64,000 nt of DNA from Clonostachys chloroleuca (GCA_037952775.1 JBANAY010000003.1:7316001-7380000), one strand, 5' to 3'. Shown: positions 11,071 to 22,539, counted from the first letter of the stretch. Notes: generated by a model from the sequence alone, not told the origin. Program-made: numbers and translations.

Positions 11071-13302
11071 TCAGTCCAAACTCATCATTCCTTGCGCAGG
11101 TTGGAAAGCGGATAGTTGAAGAATCTGTCTGAAATGATCCATATGAAGCGCTTGGTTTCTTCTGATTGCCAACATCTTTGCCAGTTTGACTGTGTTCTTG
11201 ATTTGCCTTCCATTCATGGCGTGCGATGCAAGCTCATCAAAATTGATCTCTGTACTGGTGCCCTCCTCCGCTTGGAGAAAGTTCCTCCATACACTGGCTC
11301 TAGCGCTTTCTGAAAGGTCTGGATAATGAATTGTCAAGTCGATTCTGGATTGGAAAGCGGGATCCATAGTTTCAATCCTGTTGGTAGTCAAGAACATCAT
11401 GCCATCATAATATTCCAATAGGCGAAGAAAGACTATAAACGTATTAGATCGCAAGGCAAGGATACGGGGCGCGTGGCAGCATCGACTTACTAGACACAAG
11501 TTCATTCCTCTGTAAATCTGTAGCACTTCGCTTTTGAAGGAAGACGTCTGATTCATCCAAAAGCAGCACTGCATTCCACTCTTTGCAATAAACGAGAGCT
11601 TGCCGCAGCTGATTCTCGACCTTGGTAGCGTCGCTTCCAAGCTCGCCTGCGCTCATTGGATAGAGCGGAACATGCATCATGTTTGCGACTTCTCAGTTAG
11701 CTAGGCATCCATTCATTAGGGCGTAGACAGACTATCAGCTCACTTGATTCAACCGTCATTGTTTTTCCAACCCCAGGCGGGCCAGAAAGAAGGATGATGA
11801 CGCCCTTGCCTTGATATCATTAGACCGATGGTTTGAACATACAGTGTGAAAGTGTAGTAAAAACCTTTGCCTCAGACCAGATCGTCGAAGTCGGTGGTCA
11901 TGGACAGCTTCGTCTGCGCAAACCCGAGGAGAAGGTCCTTTTCAGTGTTGTTGAGTACCAACCCGGAGAATGAATTATCCCAAATGATATCCGATACATT
12001 GTCCACAAACAATTTATCTGGGTTGCGGGTTTGATCAGCCAGAATCCTGCTCGTGACTCAGCACAACTTACACCATTTCTTTGAGGTTAAGGAGTAACCC
12101 TCGATCAACGGGCTGCAAATCATGATTTCTCGATCGGTCTTCGGTAGAGAGTCAGCATTTGGAGGCTCGACACGATCTCCCACCTTTCCATGCCGTAGGG
12201 CAGCATCCAAGACAACGCGACCTGAGACCTAGAAGACAAAACATAAGCAGAGCGGTTTTGCAGTGTTATTATGATCCCTTCTTACCGCTTGCCATTCTAT
12301 CTGAGGTCTTTCTAGCATGTCATTCGGCCGTTCAAACCCCCCAATGCCCAAGTACTCCCGGTAATGGCAACCGAGAAGGCTGAGAAATTTTCTTCCGCGG
12401 TCAAGCACAGCCTTTTCAATATCTGCTGCATCGGGCTTCCTCAAAAAAGGAATTGCCTTTAATCCTGCGATGGGGCGTGTCCCAGTGAAGGACGGGATAC
12501 CCACAGCTCCTGATTTGGCCTTCGATTCGAAACCATCCCAGACGGTTTGCTTGTATGAAACGATGAAATTGCCCGTAAATTGATCCAACGTTGTTTGTTC
12601 TACCTCGCCGATTGAGTGGTGTTGCTTGAGATCCGTCCACACAAGTTGGTGAGGCGGGAAGATTGTCCACAGGTTTTGGTGCTCAATAATGCCGTGCGCA
12701 TCTGCATTCTTCAAAACCTCAAAGTAGAGCGCGAGTTCCTCCTTAAGGAATATAACAAATCCCTCAACATGCTGCTTGGTGAAGTCATCGGACTACTCGA
12801 CAGCCTGGCAAAAGTCACCCCAATGGTGAAGCATTGGCTTGAATGGTCTGTCTAATATCAAGTGGTCGACCGCAGGCGAGATCCCGGGGTAGTCTGACAG
12901 GATTTCTCGAAGGATTGTCATGATATGAGGGCTTCTAACGATGACGGAGTGCATCTCCCAAGGATAATTGACGCCTTGCGAGGTTTTGCGCACGACATAT
13001 CCAGAGTCCTTGTTGATGAGGTCAGACTTGGGATCGTCTGGATGCGTGGGTTTTGCTTTCCAGTTCACACGCCCGTGTCCCAAGTCAAGGCCGTACAGGT
13101 ACTGAACCTTGGCGGCCACTTCCTGGGTGCTGTCCACAGGAGCTAGATCTTCAGCCTCGGCATCCTCGGTACCTTGAGCATTATTTGCTAATAGATCAAG
13201 GCCACCTTCACCCAAAGAGGCTTTGATTCTCGTGAGTTCTTCATCCTGCCGCAGCATCTCATCAGGGCTTATTAGCCAGTCTGCAAGTTGGAAGTTGGGC
13301 AT
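11071..13302 (-). pseudogene. AAA-type ATPase with N-terminal fungal domain (DUF7025-like), two in-frame stops
   Basis: Starting at MPNFQLADWL (13302), the N-terminal region resembles the domain that precedes the ATPase in this fungal family (MHSVIVRSPHIMTILREIL, NLWTIFPPHQLVW). The AAA module follows across several exons. It shows Walker A (LLSGPPGVGKTMTVE), Walker B (WNAVLLLDESDVFL), sensor (MMFLTTNRIETMD) and the arginine-finger region (FQSRIDLTIHYPDL). Two stops interrupt otherwise continuous coding. One is a TAG at 12793-12795, between DFCQAVE and SDDFTKQHVEGF. The other is a TGA at 11872-11874, just after DFDDLV and just before the segment that splices to the Walker A exon. Each stop is one C-to-T change from a sense codon (CAG, CGA). 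Members are putative mitochondrial or cytosolic ATPases of unknown client. Confidence 0.8.
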
Positions 13303-14114
13303 CCTTCCAAGGGGGGTAATGAGACGGGCACTTTCTTGGAATTGATATTGCGTCGAAATAGAAATACAATATTTCAACGGATAAGATGTATGTGAAAGTC
13401 AAGTTTTATAACACCGAGATTTGCTTCATTAAATAATATGCTGTATGGATTGCTGCTCTCTGTGGGCGAACCCGACCTGTGACATCAGCATACATATAAG
13501 ACTACAAATAGTCGCACTTCTGAACGCCTTGCCACGTAATCATACTGCACCATGGATGCCTTGCGACACATCGAAATGCATGTTTCTCTCGTAATGGATA
13601 TAAATCGCTAAAGTTGGTGACCAACTGCATGCGCTGCAGATTATCAGTCACACGCATTAGAGCAGTATGAAACGCCACTTGCACGAGGTACGTAATATCT
13701 ACTAACCCACGAATCAATTGAATCTGAAAGGAGACGGGACCTGATAGCTGTTCTTGTTTCTCTTATCTGTCTTTAATTCTATAATTTTTGTTACGTTTCC
13801 CCTATCTAGGATACTTCTCAAAGTAGTGTTCTCAGATCATAAGAGGAAAATCAGATCACGGCACCAAGAATACCAGTGTAGCCATTCGTGTCCCCTCGGC
13901 TCCAGACAGCATCGACACTACACGGGAAGAACTCTGAATTGAGCGACCCATCAAGTGACAAGTGCTCAGGTCTGGGAAGAACCGCAAGGACCGGACAGGG
14001 CAGCCAACGTCCAGCCAATGCAGTGCTGCCCTATGTTAGCATTGCCACACGCGACGGAATTTATGGCCCGCCCGTTTCTGCCAGACGAAGTTGCGAAACT
14101 TCTCTGAAATGAGA
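13303..14114. other. Intergenic, nothing recognised
   Basis: No coding frame with family-like features was found in this 0.8 kb. Confidence 0.45.
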
Positions 14115-14460
14115 AATGCCGCGATAGCATAAATGATCTTCACATTGCCATTTAACATGGAGATGTTCGACTGGTTCAGCTCAGCCTTGGGCCTAGCGCA
14201 GATCCAGACATGCGAGACGCGGAGGGTCAACACTGCATCTGGTAGCCCGGAGCACCTGTTCAACAAGAGCATTGGTGACAGAGCGCCTATTGAAGCACAG
14301 AGCGGATTCGGACCCCCTTGCCAATGAGAAGATTGAAAACAATTTGGGAGGCTTCACTGACCTTTCTCTCCTCTCCCTTGCCGCAGACAAAGGAAACTCG
14401 CATGTTGTAGAACCGATCATAGAGGAAATAGTAAATGACATCGTCACTATTTGCAGATGA
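14115..14460 (+). pseudogene. Ankyrin-repeat gene remnant
   Basis: Two to three ankyrin repeats can be read in shifting frames. The first is NDLHIAI-stop-HGDVRLVQLSLG, followed by SADPDMRDAEGQHC. A second, in another frame, is VTERLLKHRADSDPLANEK, followed by LLSLAADKGNSHVVEPII. A TAA at 14153-14155 falls where ankyrin repeats commonly have Gln (CAA to TAA). A TAG at 14243-14245 and at least one frame change follow. No start or full-length gene remains. It is probably the relic of a larger ankyrin/NACHT-type or F-box-ankyrin gene, but that part is not visible. Confidence 0.55.
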
Positions 14461-14654
14461 GCCAGGGGCTGCGCCGCAATTACGGTGAAGTACCTGCCAG
14501 TTTGGGCTTGTCCTGGGCGTAGTGACTCAGAGCGAAGATCTGAGTCAGAGTCTGGATTGACGGTATAAGATGGCCCTAAATATTTTCATGGCTTTAATTT
14601 CAGTTCACCAGATGAGAGCAGCACCCTTTAATCAGCTGCCGCTGCGAAGCCAAG

Positions 14655-15878
14655 ATGCAAGCGAAGATTCTGAAGCGCCTCTTGAAGGAGATTGACGATG
14701 TCAATGCCGACTTCTTCAATCTGCGGACTGTCATCTCTCCGGATCCCGAGGACGACATAACCCGGTTTTCTTTCATTATGATTCCCAATGACGGCGCCAT
14801 GGCACATCTGACTCTAGTTGGAGCAATGTATATTCCTGATACTTATCCCGAATCACCACCGGTGATCCATCTTTACACCATGACTGAGCGTTATAATGTC
14901 GACATTTATCGAGGTCGACTTGAGGACAAGAATGCCAGCAGCCTTTGCTTCAACATCTTGCGCGCGAAATCAAAGGATGGTACCTGGAATGAAGACTACA
15001 CCATCTCGGCGCTCTTTGCCTCGCTAATGTCAGCCCTTGTGTCTTTCTACGTCCCCCAGGAAATCGGGCCGGATCGACCCGAATATGTCACGATGGAGAA
15101 GCTTCACAATGTGAAGCAATATGCGAAGGAAAGCTACAACACCCACAAGGACCGCATGCCGGCCATTCCTCAAATTCCACTAGTAGAAGCGACGATGGTT
15201 AAGGCGAAGCAGTTGAACTTTCCACCAGTGATCCTCTCTGGTGAACCGGAAAGGGTGACAGCGGGCCCAATCTATCTACAGACCGGAGACTTAACCGCCC
15301 ATTCCTTTGCGGTAGACCTTTCTAACTTACGTGAAGGTGTCATCTTCTCCGTGATATTATCCAGCTCCGAGATCGACCTGATCGGAAAGAAACCGGAAAC
15401 GGTTCTGGTCCGAAACGGCGTGACGGCTTCAGCGGCCCGGAAGCGCAAAGGCCAGCCAACTCGATGGTTTTACCACGGGACGCCTATGAACGATGGTGAC
15501 ATGAAACTGCACGTCACTATCGGGCAAGATCAGATGACGCTCGTCTATAATTCCAATGGGCGCCGCTACGTTCATGGTGATTGCCCCTTGTCGCGGTTGA
15601 CGCCTCTCGAGATTGGCGACGTTCGTGGAGTTCCATTCTATGTGCACATATACACCAAGAAGAAGAGTGGAGGGCGGTCAAAAATCTTCCTACTAGACAC
15701 CCACGGAAAAGGGTACTTGTATCAAGATCCAGAGGTGGTGGACAAAGATACCCTTGACTCTGAAATTGTGGACCATCCAAACGAGTCTGAGGTGGTTTCG
15801 CGGCAAAGTCCGGACGGTATTCATGTTGTGGAGGCTGAGCAGGAGTTGTGGGAGGAGTTGGATGCACTCAAAATCTAA
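14655..15878 (+). CDS. E2/UBC-fold domain fused to a beta-rich C-terminal domain
   Basis: A single intact exon encodes 407 residues from MQAKILKRLLKEIDD. Residues 1-140 follow the ubiquitin-conjugating (E2) fold. They show the amphipathic first helix, a central sheet (LTLVGAMYIPDTYPESPPVIHL), then SSLCFNIL with Cys98 where E2 enzymes carry their catalytic cysteine, then W-NEDYTISALFASLMSAL like the E2 crossover helix. The usual HPN triad before the cysteine is not seen; the region reads ERYNVDIYRG. Residues about 185-340 are strand-rich with many Asp/Gly turns (GPIYLQTGDLTAHSFAVDL, DGDMKLHVTIGQDQMTLVY) and look like a beta-sandwich. The last 60 residues are acidic. Neighbours on both sides are decayed, yet this gene is clean. 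Ubiquitin transfer is possible but unproven. Confidence 0.85.
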   Translation: MQAKILKRLLKEIDDVNADFFNLRTVISPDPEDDITRFSFIMIPNDGAMAHLTLVGAMYIPDTYPESPPVIHLYTMTERYNVDIYRGRLEDKNASSLCFNILRAKSKDGTWNEDYTISALFASLMSALVSFYVPQEIGPDRPEYVTMEKLHNVKQYAKESYNTHKDRMPAIPQIPLVEATMVKAKQLNFPPVILSGEPERVTAGPIYLQTGDLTAHSFAVDLSNLREGVIFSVILSSSEIDLIGKKPETVLVRNGVTASAARKRKGQPTRWFYHGTPMNDGDMKLHVTIGQDQMTLVYNSNGRRYVHGDCPLSRLTPLEIGDVRGVPFYVHIYTKKKSGGRSKIFLLDTHGKGYLYQDPEVVDKDTLDSEIVDHPNESEVVSRQSPDGIHVVEAEQELWEELDALKI

Positions 15879-16417
15879 TTTGGCAAGCCTGAATAAAAAT
15901 ATAATGGCTGGTTTAGCTTTCGTCACCGCTACTGCGATTATTAAGATCGATAATAATAATGGAATTGGATGAGGAGCATATCAAAGCCGTGATGTAACAC
16001 AACTCCCCTGGAATCTACGCACTACTCAACACCCTCTGTTAGAAATTCAAGATTGCTGTGCGCTACGCTGACATGGAACCAACTGGTCAAGCGTATATGA
16101 TTGTCTTGTCAGAAGGTTAGAGTCACGTGCAGCTTGTCCAGTTAAGACCGCATTAGGTTAACTGTAATTATACCAGGTTGCAAATGGTAATCGCTACCCA
16201 GCCAAACAAATACTTCAATTGTTTCAATACATAGTTGTCACTAACCGATGAAAATAGCTAAAGGGGGCAATTATGAACAAATAACGCGGTTGCATAAAAA
16301 TAATTCAGATCTATTTCGGATATTTACTCGTGTATGTTTATCCGTCTCAGTTGACATAGGAAAAATAATGTTTGACAAGATCCACCAAAGACAAACGCGG
16401 CGTGTAAGAGCTCTAGA
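15879..16417. other. Intergenic between convergent genes
   Basis: About 0.54 kb between the 3' ends of the E2-like and lysozyme-like genes. AT-rich, with no gene seen. Confidence 0.5.
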
Positions 16418-17263
16418 TCAGGAGCAAGTTCTCTTGGCATTGGTCCAGCCGGTCAGCCGGTTGGCAATATCACAAGAATAACACTTCCTAGCCGTAAAGG
16501 GGTTGTTAAGGTTATTGTAATCAACCGAACCGCTGTTATACTTGCGAGCAGCAGCAAAAGTGGCCCTGTATGGAGCGTTGGTAATCACCTTCTTGACCTT
16601 AGCCAAGCATTGCTTAAGTCCGTCGCCTGACTTGGTGCCAGAGGTGCCATCTCGGATCATTTGTAGAATCTGCTTATTCGGGCAAGGGTTCTTGCCAGCA
16701 CACGTACCGGAGCCGTTGTGAGACTGCATAAGACCAGGGTTTCTAACGCCATTTGCTGTAGTGGGTGCTCGAACGCAGCCGGCAGTTTCCTGCATGTTAA
16801 TGGCTAGAATGAAACGCGACTCAACACCAGACTCCTTGGCGACTTGCTTGATGGCGGTCTTCATGTAGTTGATCTCGTTGTTATTGTTGTTGGCACCCCA
16901 GCCATTCCAACCGCAAGACTGGCGCATTAGTGGGAGGTTCGCACTCCAAAGCTGGTCAAAGTTACCCCATGCTGCCATCTTCGGCCAGTTCTTTCCATTT
17001 CCTTTCCAGAACTTATACTGATCGCGGATGGTGGCCATGATAGTAAGATCATTTGTCGATTCAGTCTCATTGTCAGGCCCGGTGGGGAGGATATCTCCAA
17101 CGTCTGGTCTAGTAGGCATTCCGTCTGTCCACAAAGGTCGAAGGGCAGCCTCGGGGCGAGAAGGGGTTTCTGTCTCCGTCCCCGTAGCCGCCAGCTGAGG
17201 AGCAGGGACGGCGACGGCAAAAGCCGCCAAAAGAGCCACACTTTGAGCAAATTTCAGAAGCAT
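16418..17263 (-). CDS. Secreted lysozyme-like (SLT/GH23-fold) protein
   Basis: This intronless gene encodes 281 residues. A signal peptide (MLLKFAQSVALLAAFAVAVPA) leads into a Pro/Thr-rich stretch with N-glycosylation sites. The lysozyme-like domain starts near residue 115. The line FILAINMQETAGCVR carries the expected catalytic Glu (Glu159). GVRNPGLMQSHNGSGTC matches the GLMQ motif of soluble lytic transglycosylases and goose-type lysozymes. A late AARKYNSGSVDY matches their YN-G helix. Several Cys residues (GWNG, TCAGKNPCPN, KCYSCDIA) suggest disulfides and secretion. Family members cut peptidoglycan or chitin-like glycans, so an antibacterial or wall-remodelling role is plausible. The frame is intact although both flanking regions hold broken genes. 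Confidence 0.85.
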   Translation of the reverse strand: MLLKFAQSVALLAAFAVAVPAPQLAATGTETETPSRPEAALRPLWTDGMPTRPDVGDILPTGPDNETESTNDLTIMATIRDQYKFWKGNGKNWPKMAAWGNFDQLWSANLPLMRQSCGWNGWGANNNNNEINYMKTAIKQVAKESGVESRFILAINMQETAGCVRAPTTANGVRNPGLMQSHNGSGTCAGKNPCPNKQILQMIRDGTSGTKSGDGLKQCLAKVKKVITNAPYRATFAAARKYNSGSVDYNNLNNPFTARKCYSCDIANRLTGWTNAKRTCS

Positions 17264-19005
17264 GTTGAATGAGAGTTTATTAGTGAGATTTGAGGAGGTG
17301 TGTGAAGTGAGAGACTAAGGCTGTTTGCTAAGGTTACTTAGTTTTTCAAATTCTAGCCGCTCGATTCCTTCTTATATTTTAAACACTCTGGGAAAGAACC
17401 GAAATAACTCCCATCAAGCTCGGCGTGGCAATTTCTATGAAATCGGGCCATTCTGGTTTCACTCTTGAACTTCAGGTTTGGAAGTCGACTTTGGGAGCAA
17501 ACATTAGCTGAAGTTCTTCCACAATTGAGCATCACAAGGCCTAGAACTTGTATTTTGATCACCTTTCAGATGGTAAATGGGTTCTCAAACTGCTTCTTTG
17601 GGGCATAACAACGCTGGGTGAGATCTGACACCTTCCTAATCGCTATAAATTCGTCCTAATGCGGCTTGATAACCCATTGTAGGCACCGCCGAAAGAATTT
17701 CTCCCATTCTTGAGACATGGGAAATGATCTTTGCGAGAAGGCTATGCGCTAAAATGCGAGAAGTTTACGCCTTGGCTGTCAGATACTTTTTGCCTCCTCT
17801 CGATATTAAGCGGGTCATTGATGGGAACTTCGGTATCTACTTAGTATAAGATGGTACCTTAGTATAGGTTTCATCTAATAATGAATCGAGGTCTACAGCC
17901 TCCCTTCGGTGGCGGAAAGCCATAAGACTGCATGGTACTTCTAAAAATATGATCCCCGTCATACTACCCGTACAAGTAGGTGACATACAAGAAATCAAGC
18001 CATCCTGCAACATGCCGTATGAAGCACACATAGCACGTTGCTTGTCTCAGCTACCACATATAATTAATTAACCTGACACGAATTTAATTCAGATGTCGAG
18101 AGAATTGGGTTTTATTCTCCTAGCGCGAGGAAGCTCGTATAACATTAAATACTGATTTAAATCCTGAATTAATAAGGCAGATACAATGCTGTAGGAATTC
18201 TAGATCGATATATCAACAGAGGTTATCCTTGAATTGAACTTTGTACGAGCAATTCATAGAAAAAGAAAGGAAAAACTAGCCTAATAAAGACATACTTTTT
18301 TTTTATCCTCTTCAAGGAGATTCGCCGATTCTTGAAAATAGTTCCTGTCTTTAAGCTGGCTCTGACAGTTTTGATTAAGCTAATCTTTTCTTTACTAGTT
18401 TCTTCAGTACATATTATCATGTTCAAGCATTCCCTTCCACGCCCTTCATGTAGTATCAGGTAGGTACACCTTAGTCTTTCCGAGAGAGATTCCAGCAGCT
18501 TTCTTACTTTAGTATGAGTCCCATCGTTAGCTGAGTATAGTGCTACACCTCTAAAATCTCCTACTGCTCTCAAAGAGAAAAGAAGCTGATCTTATTAGCC
18601 AGTCTTGCACGGCTAACATGAAATTTCGAGTGATATGTGTAGATAGCTGGTGTAGTGATCTAACCATGTTCGCCAGACCATGTTAATCAGGGCTTTATAT
18701 ATTGTAACACAACAAGCAGCTCTTAACATGAATCATAGGCTACTATGGTCTCGGCTAAACAGATAGTTACTCTTTAATCCTCACCGGCTCGGGGAGTGGA
18801 TCAAAGGGACCGGAACTCGCTTGTCCAAGAATTTTTGTGGATGCCCATTGTACACAAGGAACCCCAAAGTTAGACAAAGCTCAGCTTCTGCCCTTAAGGA
18901 CTTGCTATTCCCCTGGGTGTCTAAAGGAAACGAATCAATCCTATCTGCACCTGCGAAGTCTTCGCTATCACTCCAATACCCTGCTATATGCGTTCGTCCC
19001 GAAAA
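17264..19005. other. Gene-poor stretch with a possible ankyrin scrap
   Basis: About 1.7 kb of AT-rich DNA. On the minus strand near 18573-18450 one line (GVALYSANDGTHTKVRKLLE) resembles a single ankyrin repeat, but nothing else supports a gene. No other feature was seen. Confidence 0.35.
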
Positions 19006-20032
19006 ATGGCAGCTGACTCTCGAAACGTTGTGCAGCTCATTGCTGACGACTTGGGCTTGATGCTTGGCTGTTACGGCTTAACTGCCGTCCGGACTCCCAA
19101 TATCGACAAACTCGCTGCTCAAGATACCAAGTTCACCAATGCATTTGCTAGTACCGCGTCTTGTAGTGACAGCCGATCAACTATCTACACGGGGCTTCAT
19201 ACACACCAAATCGGCCAGTATGGCTTGAACCATGGGTGGAACCATTTTCAAACACATGAGCACATAGAGACAGCCCCCCAGATATTCAACTCTCTGGGAT
19301 ACCTGACGGGAATCATTGGCAAGGTCCATGTTGGGCCTCGTAGCGTCTATCCCTGGGAGTGGTACGCGCCGGGCGAAACTCGCAATGTTAGGGAAGTCGC
19401 TCGCCAGACGGGGGAGTTTTTTAATGCAGCCAAGAATTTCAATCGTCCGTTCCATCTGACTGTGGGATTTCGAGATCCCCACAGAGACTCGACCAGAGGA
19501 GGGTTCGGGAATCAAGATGATGACATTCGAGACCTTCCACTCCCAGACTACAAGCCGGAGGATGTGGACATCCGCCTTTTCTCAGCATATCCCAGAGCTG
19601 AGGACTGGACTAGTGGAATACTACAAGGCAATAACCCGGATGGACATTGGTGTGGGCTTAATAATGAACGAATTGGAAATGCGAGGCCTACATCATAACA
19701 CACTCGTCATCTTTATTAGCGACAACGGTTCGCCGTTTGTGAATTCCTAGACGACCCTCTACGATGCCGGGGTCCGTCTGCCGCTGGTTATTCGTTGCTC
19801 AAGAGAGGGAAGTAAGACCGGAGCCGTCAATCCAAACATGGTTTCATGCCTAGACATTGTCCCTACCTACATCGACTAGGCAGGTAGAGCTGATGCGGAC
19901 ATTACGACAAGCAATACAGGGAAATCTCCTCAAAGATTGGACAGATCTTTTGTTCCAATTCTACACGGAGGATTGGCAATACCTCACCGACGATGCGTGG
20001 CTCTTCAAGAATGGGGTCAGCACCATAGTTAG
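19006..20032 (+). pseudogene. Sulfatase (arylsulfatase/alkaline-phosphatase superfamily), broken
   Basis: The N-terminus is well kept: VVQLIADDLGLMLGCYG (metal-binding Asp pair), TPNIDKLAAQDTKFTNAFA, and CSDSRSTIYTGLHTHQIGQY with the Cys that is normally converted to formylglycine. GIIGKVHVGP and LTVGFRDPHRD follow. At about 19585 the frame shifts; IPELRTGLVEYYKAI and LVIFISDNGSPF continue in the new frame. TAG codons at 19748-19750 and 19877-19879 then interrupt LYDAGVRLPLVIR and VNPNMVSCLDIVPTYID. The recognisable frame ends at a TAG at 20030-20032, short of the usual C-terminal domain. The product would be a truncated, inactive sulfatase. The sugar-type transporter downstream on the same strand is also frame-broken. 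Confidence 0.85.
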
Positions 20033-20953
20033 GCAGGGATATCAAAGCCAGGGATTGAAGCTGCCTGATAGATTTAATTTTGATATCAGGAAGCCTAGAA
20101 ATCGAGACGGTAGCCACTGAGCACCAGCCAAGGTAAAGAAGGCTTCGGAGGGGACTGCGAAGATGGGCTAGTTTCGATAGATGCTGCACATCTGTTATAA
20201 ACTCGGTAGATCGATCCCTAGTAATCTGATTTTTCCGGGTCGGAACATGAAACTTTCATTACGTGACAAAATGTATCTTTACGTTCATCTATTTAGGACC
20301 TTTCTTTAACTGACTGGGCTAGATCCAGGAAGGCCAGTATCATACACTAATAAGCACATGAGCATGTGATATTTTCCCTCCTGCTCTATCCAAGCAACTA
20401 TCGATATGGCTAACCCATTTTGCGGAGATCAAGAGCTCGTTATGGGGACAGAGTATAAGCCCGAGATATTTGGTCTGGGGAAACGGATCTCGGTCGAGTT
20501 ATCCTCTAGCATTGCCTCGAGCAACACGGAATGACCGACCGGAACTCGCTAATTAACGACGATGCTTTCACTCTCCCCACTAGGAGACCTGTGGAGACGA
20601 AACATAGATTTGATAATCACAATTCTTCACCTGTATATCCGTACTTTACGTTGTTGGAGTACGCCCCCCAGCTCGCTCGAGTACGAGATCCGGTTGTGAT
20701 CACTGGAGAGAGTCTTTGCCTGTGGAGCAGCCCCATGGGGATAATCTAGTCTCTTTCGCCCTCTATCTTGCAATAATTTCCATTAAATTCGACGTTAGGA
20801 TCTTTCTATAAGAGACAAGAATCCCCCGGCTTGTAAAACTGACCATTTTGCAGCATCATTCGACATCTCGTGCTTCTAGCATTCTCACTCACTCCAAGAG
20901 CCCCCTTCGTCGGATATGACAAAATTCCAAGCCCTGCTCCTCCAGTGTTCAGC
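20033..20953. other. Intergenic between sulfatase relic and transporter
   Basis: No gene seen in this 0.9 kb. The lost sulfatase C-terminus may be degraded beyond recognition in its first part. Confidence 0.4.
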
Positions 20954-22539
20954 ATGGGGCTTATGAGTGGCAAAGCACGATTCTTCAATCGTTTTTTAGC
21001 GATTGCCGTGTCCCTCATTGCCCTTTCTTCATTCAACCATGGGTTCGATAACCAGGCCTTTGCTACTACCCAGGCAATGGATGCGTTCGATAAGCGATTC
21101 GGAGAATACGACCCAATAAAGAAGATATCCTACCTCCCCTCGACTTGGCTGGCTCTCTTCCATTCGCTCAACTATATCGGTTTTGCCGCAGGCGTGATCA
21201 TTGGGTCGTTTGTCTCGGCTCGATGGGGGCGTCGGACGTGCATGTTTATAATGAGCATTTACGCCATTGGAACCGCGACTATTGCTGTTACGAGCACCAA
21301 CAAGCATCACATCATGGCCGCCCGTATCCTCAATTATATATACGTCGGGATGGAGTTGGCAGTGGTGCCTGCCTATCAATCAGAGATTGTTCCCGCCCTG
21401 GTCCGAGGTTTCGTCGTGGGCACATACCAGCTTGCTCTGATCTTGGGTGGTCTAGTGATCAACTGCGTTTGCTTTGGGACCAGCACACTTTCCGGGGATG
21501 AGTCATGGAGAATTCCTCTTGGCCTCTTCTATATTATCCCGGCCATCATTTCGACATGCATATGGTTCCTACCCGAGTCTCCTCGCTGGCTGCTCTCGAA
21601 GGGGAGAGTCGATGAGGCGCGTGCCAGCCTGGCCCAGTATCGAAACGGCTCCTTCACTGAGGAGGAAATCGACAAGGAGTTTCAGGAAACTCAATTTCAG
21701 CTCGAAGATGCAAGCGAGAAGGGGGGCGATTCCTCGACATTTTTGCGTCTAAAAACCTGAAGCGTACATTCCTTGTTGTTGGCATCAACTTCTTCCAGCA
21801 GGCTACTGGCCAGCAATTTGCCAGCCAATATGGAGGAATTTATATGAAGCAGCTAGGGACTATCAACCCCTTTATCTTCACCCTCTTGGTTGCGGTCGTC
21901 AATGCTACCGCCATTGCGATTTCTCTCATGTCAAATGATAGGATCGGACGTCGCAAGCCTCTTTTACTAAGTGCGGTCATAATTTGTACTGCACTAATGA
22001 TCATAGGCGGCCTTAGAACGCAGGATGTAGTTTCCAAGTCTACCAAGATTGCCATTGTCAGCATGCTTTGTTTTATAACTTTTGGATTCTCGATCGGTCT
22101 GGCCCCGCTCACATATGTCGTTGCGACCGAGATTCCTGCTCTTGGACTTCGAGATGCGACTCTCCGACTCGGATTCTGTGTCAATGTTCCTTTCAAGTAA
22201 GTCCTGCAACAACCTCTCCAACTCTTGGTATGTCTTGCTAAGGGCTCTCTGTGATATAGCTTCGTGTCAAACTTCATCTTGCCATATCTTTTAGCTGCCC
22301 TCGGCTCTAAAACAGGTTTCGTATTTGGCTCAGTCGCATTCCTAGGAGTTCTTTTTATCTGCTTTTGTGTTCCAGAGTGTAAGGGGAAAACATTGGAACA
22401 GGTTGACCTGATGTTCCAAGAGGGAGTACCGCTGCGGAATTTTGGTGGCTTTGAGGCTGAAGACTTCCCCAGTACTACGCGGAAGAATGAAGACGATGTT
22501 GCGGTGGCGCAAATCGAAGTCGAGGGCGAGAAGAAGTGA
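20954..22539 (+). pseudogene. MFS sugar-type transporter, single frame break
   Basis: The start is the ATG at 20954 (MGLMSGKARFFNRFL). Sugar-transporter family marks are all present: FGFDNQAF-like SFNHGFDNQAFATTQAM, ARWGRRTC, PESPRWLLSKGR, NFFQQATGQQFASQYGG, DRIGRRKPLLLS and PECKGKTLEQVD near the C-terminus. One intron is clear (GTAAGT at about 22198, acceptor near 22260). The only defect is at a run of six G (21721-21726). The frame upstream ends in DASEKGG, and the next expected block FLDIFASKNLKRTFL lies in another frame, so one base is missing or two are extra. Without that change the protein would have twelve helices and about 500 residues. A homopolymer sequencing error is a real alternative. 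Confidence 0.75.
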
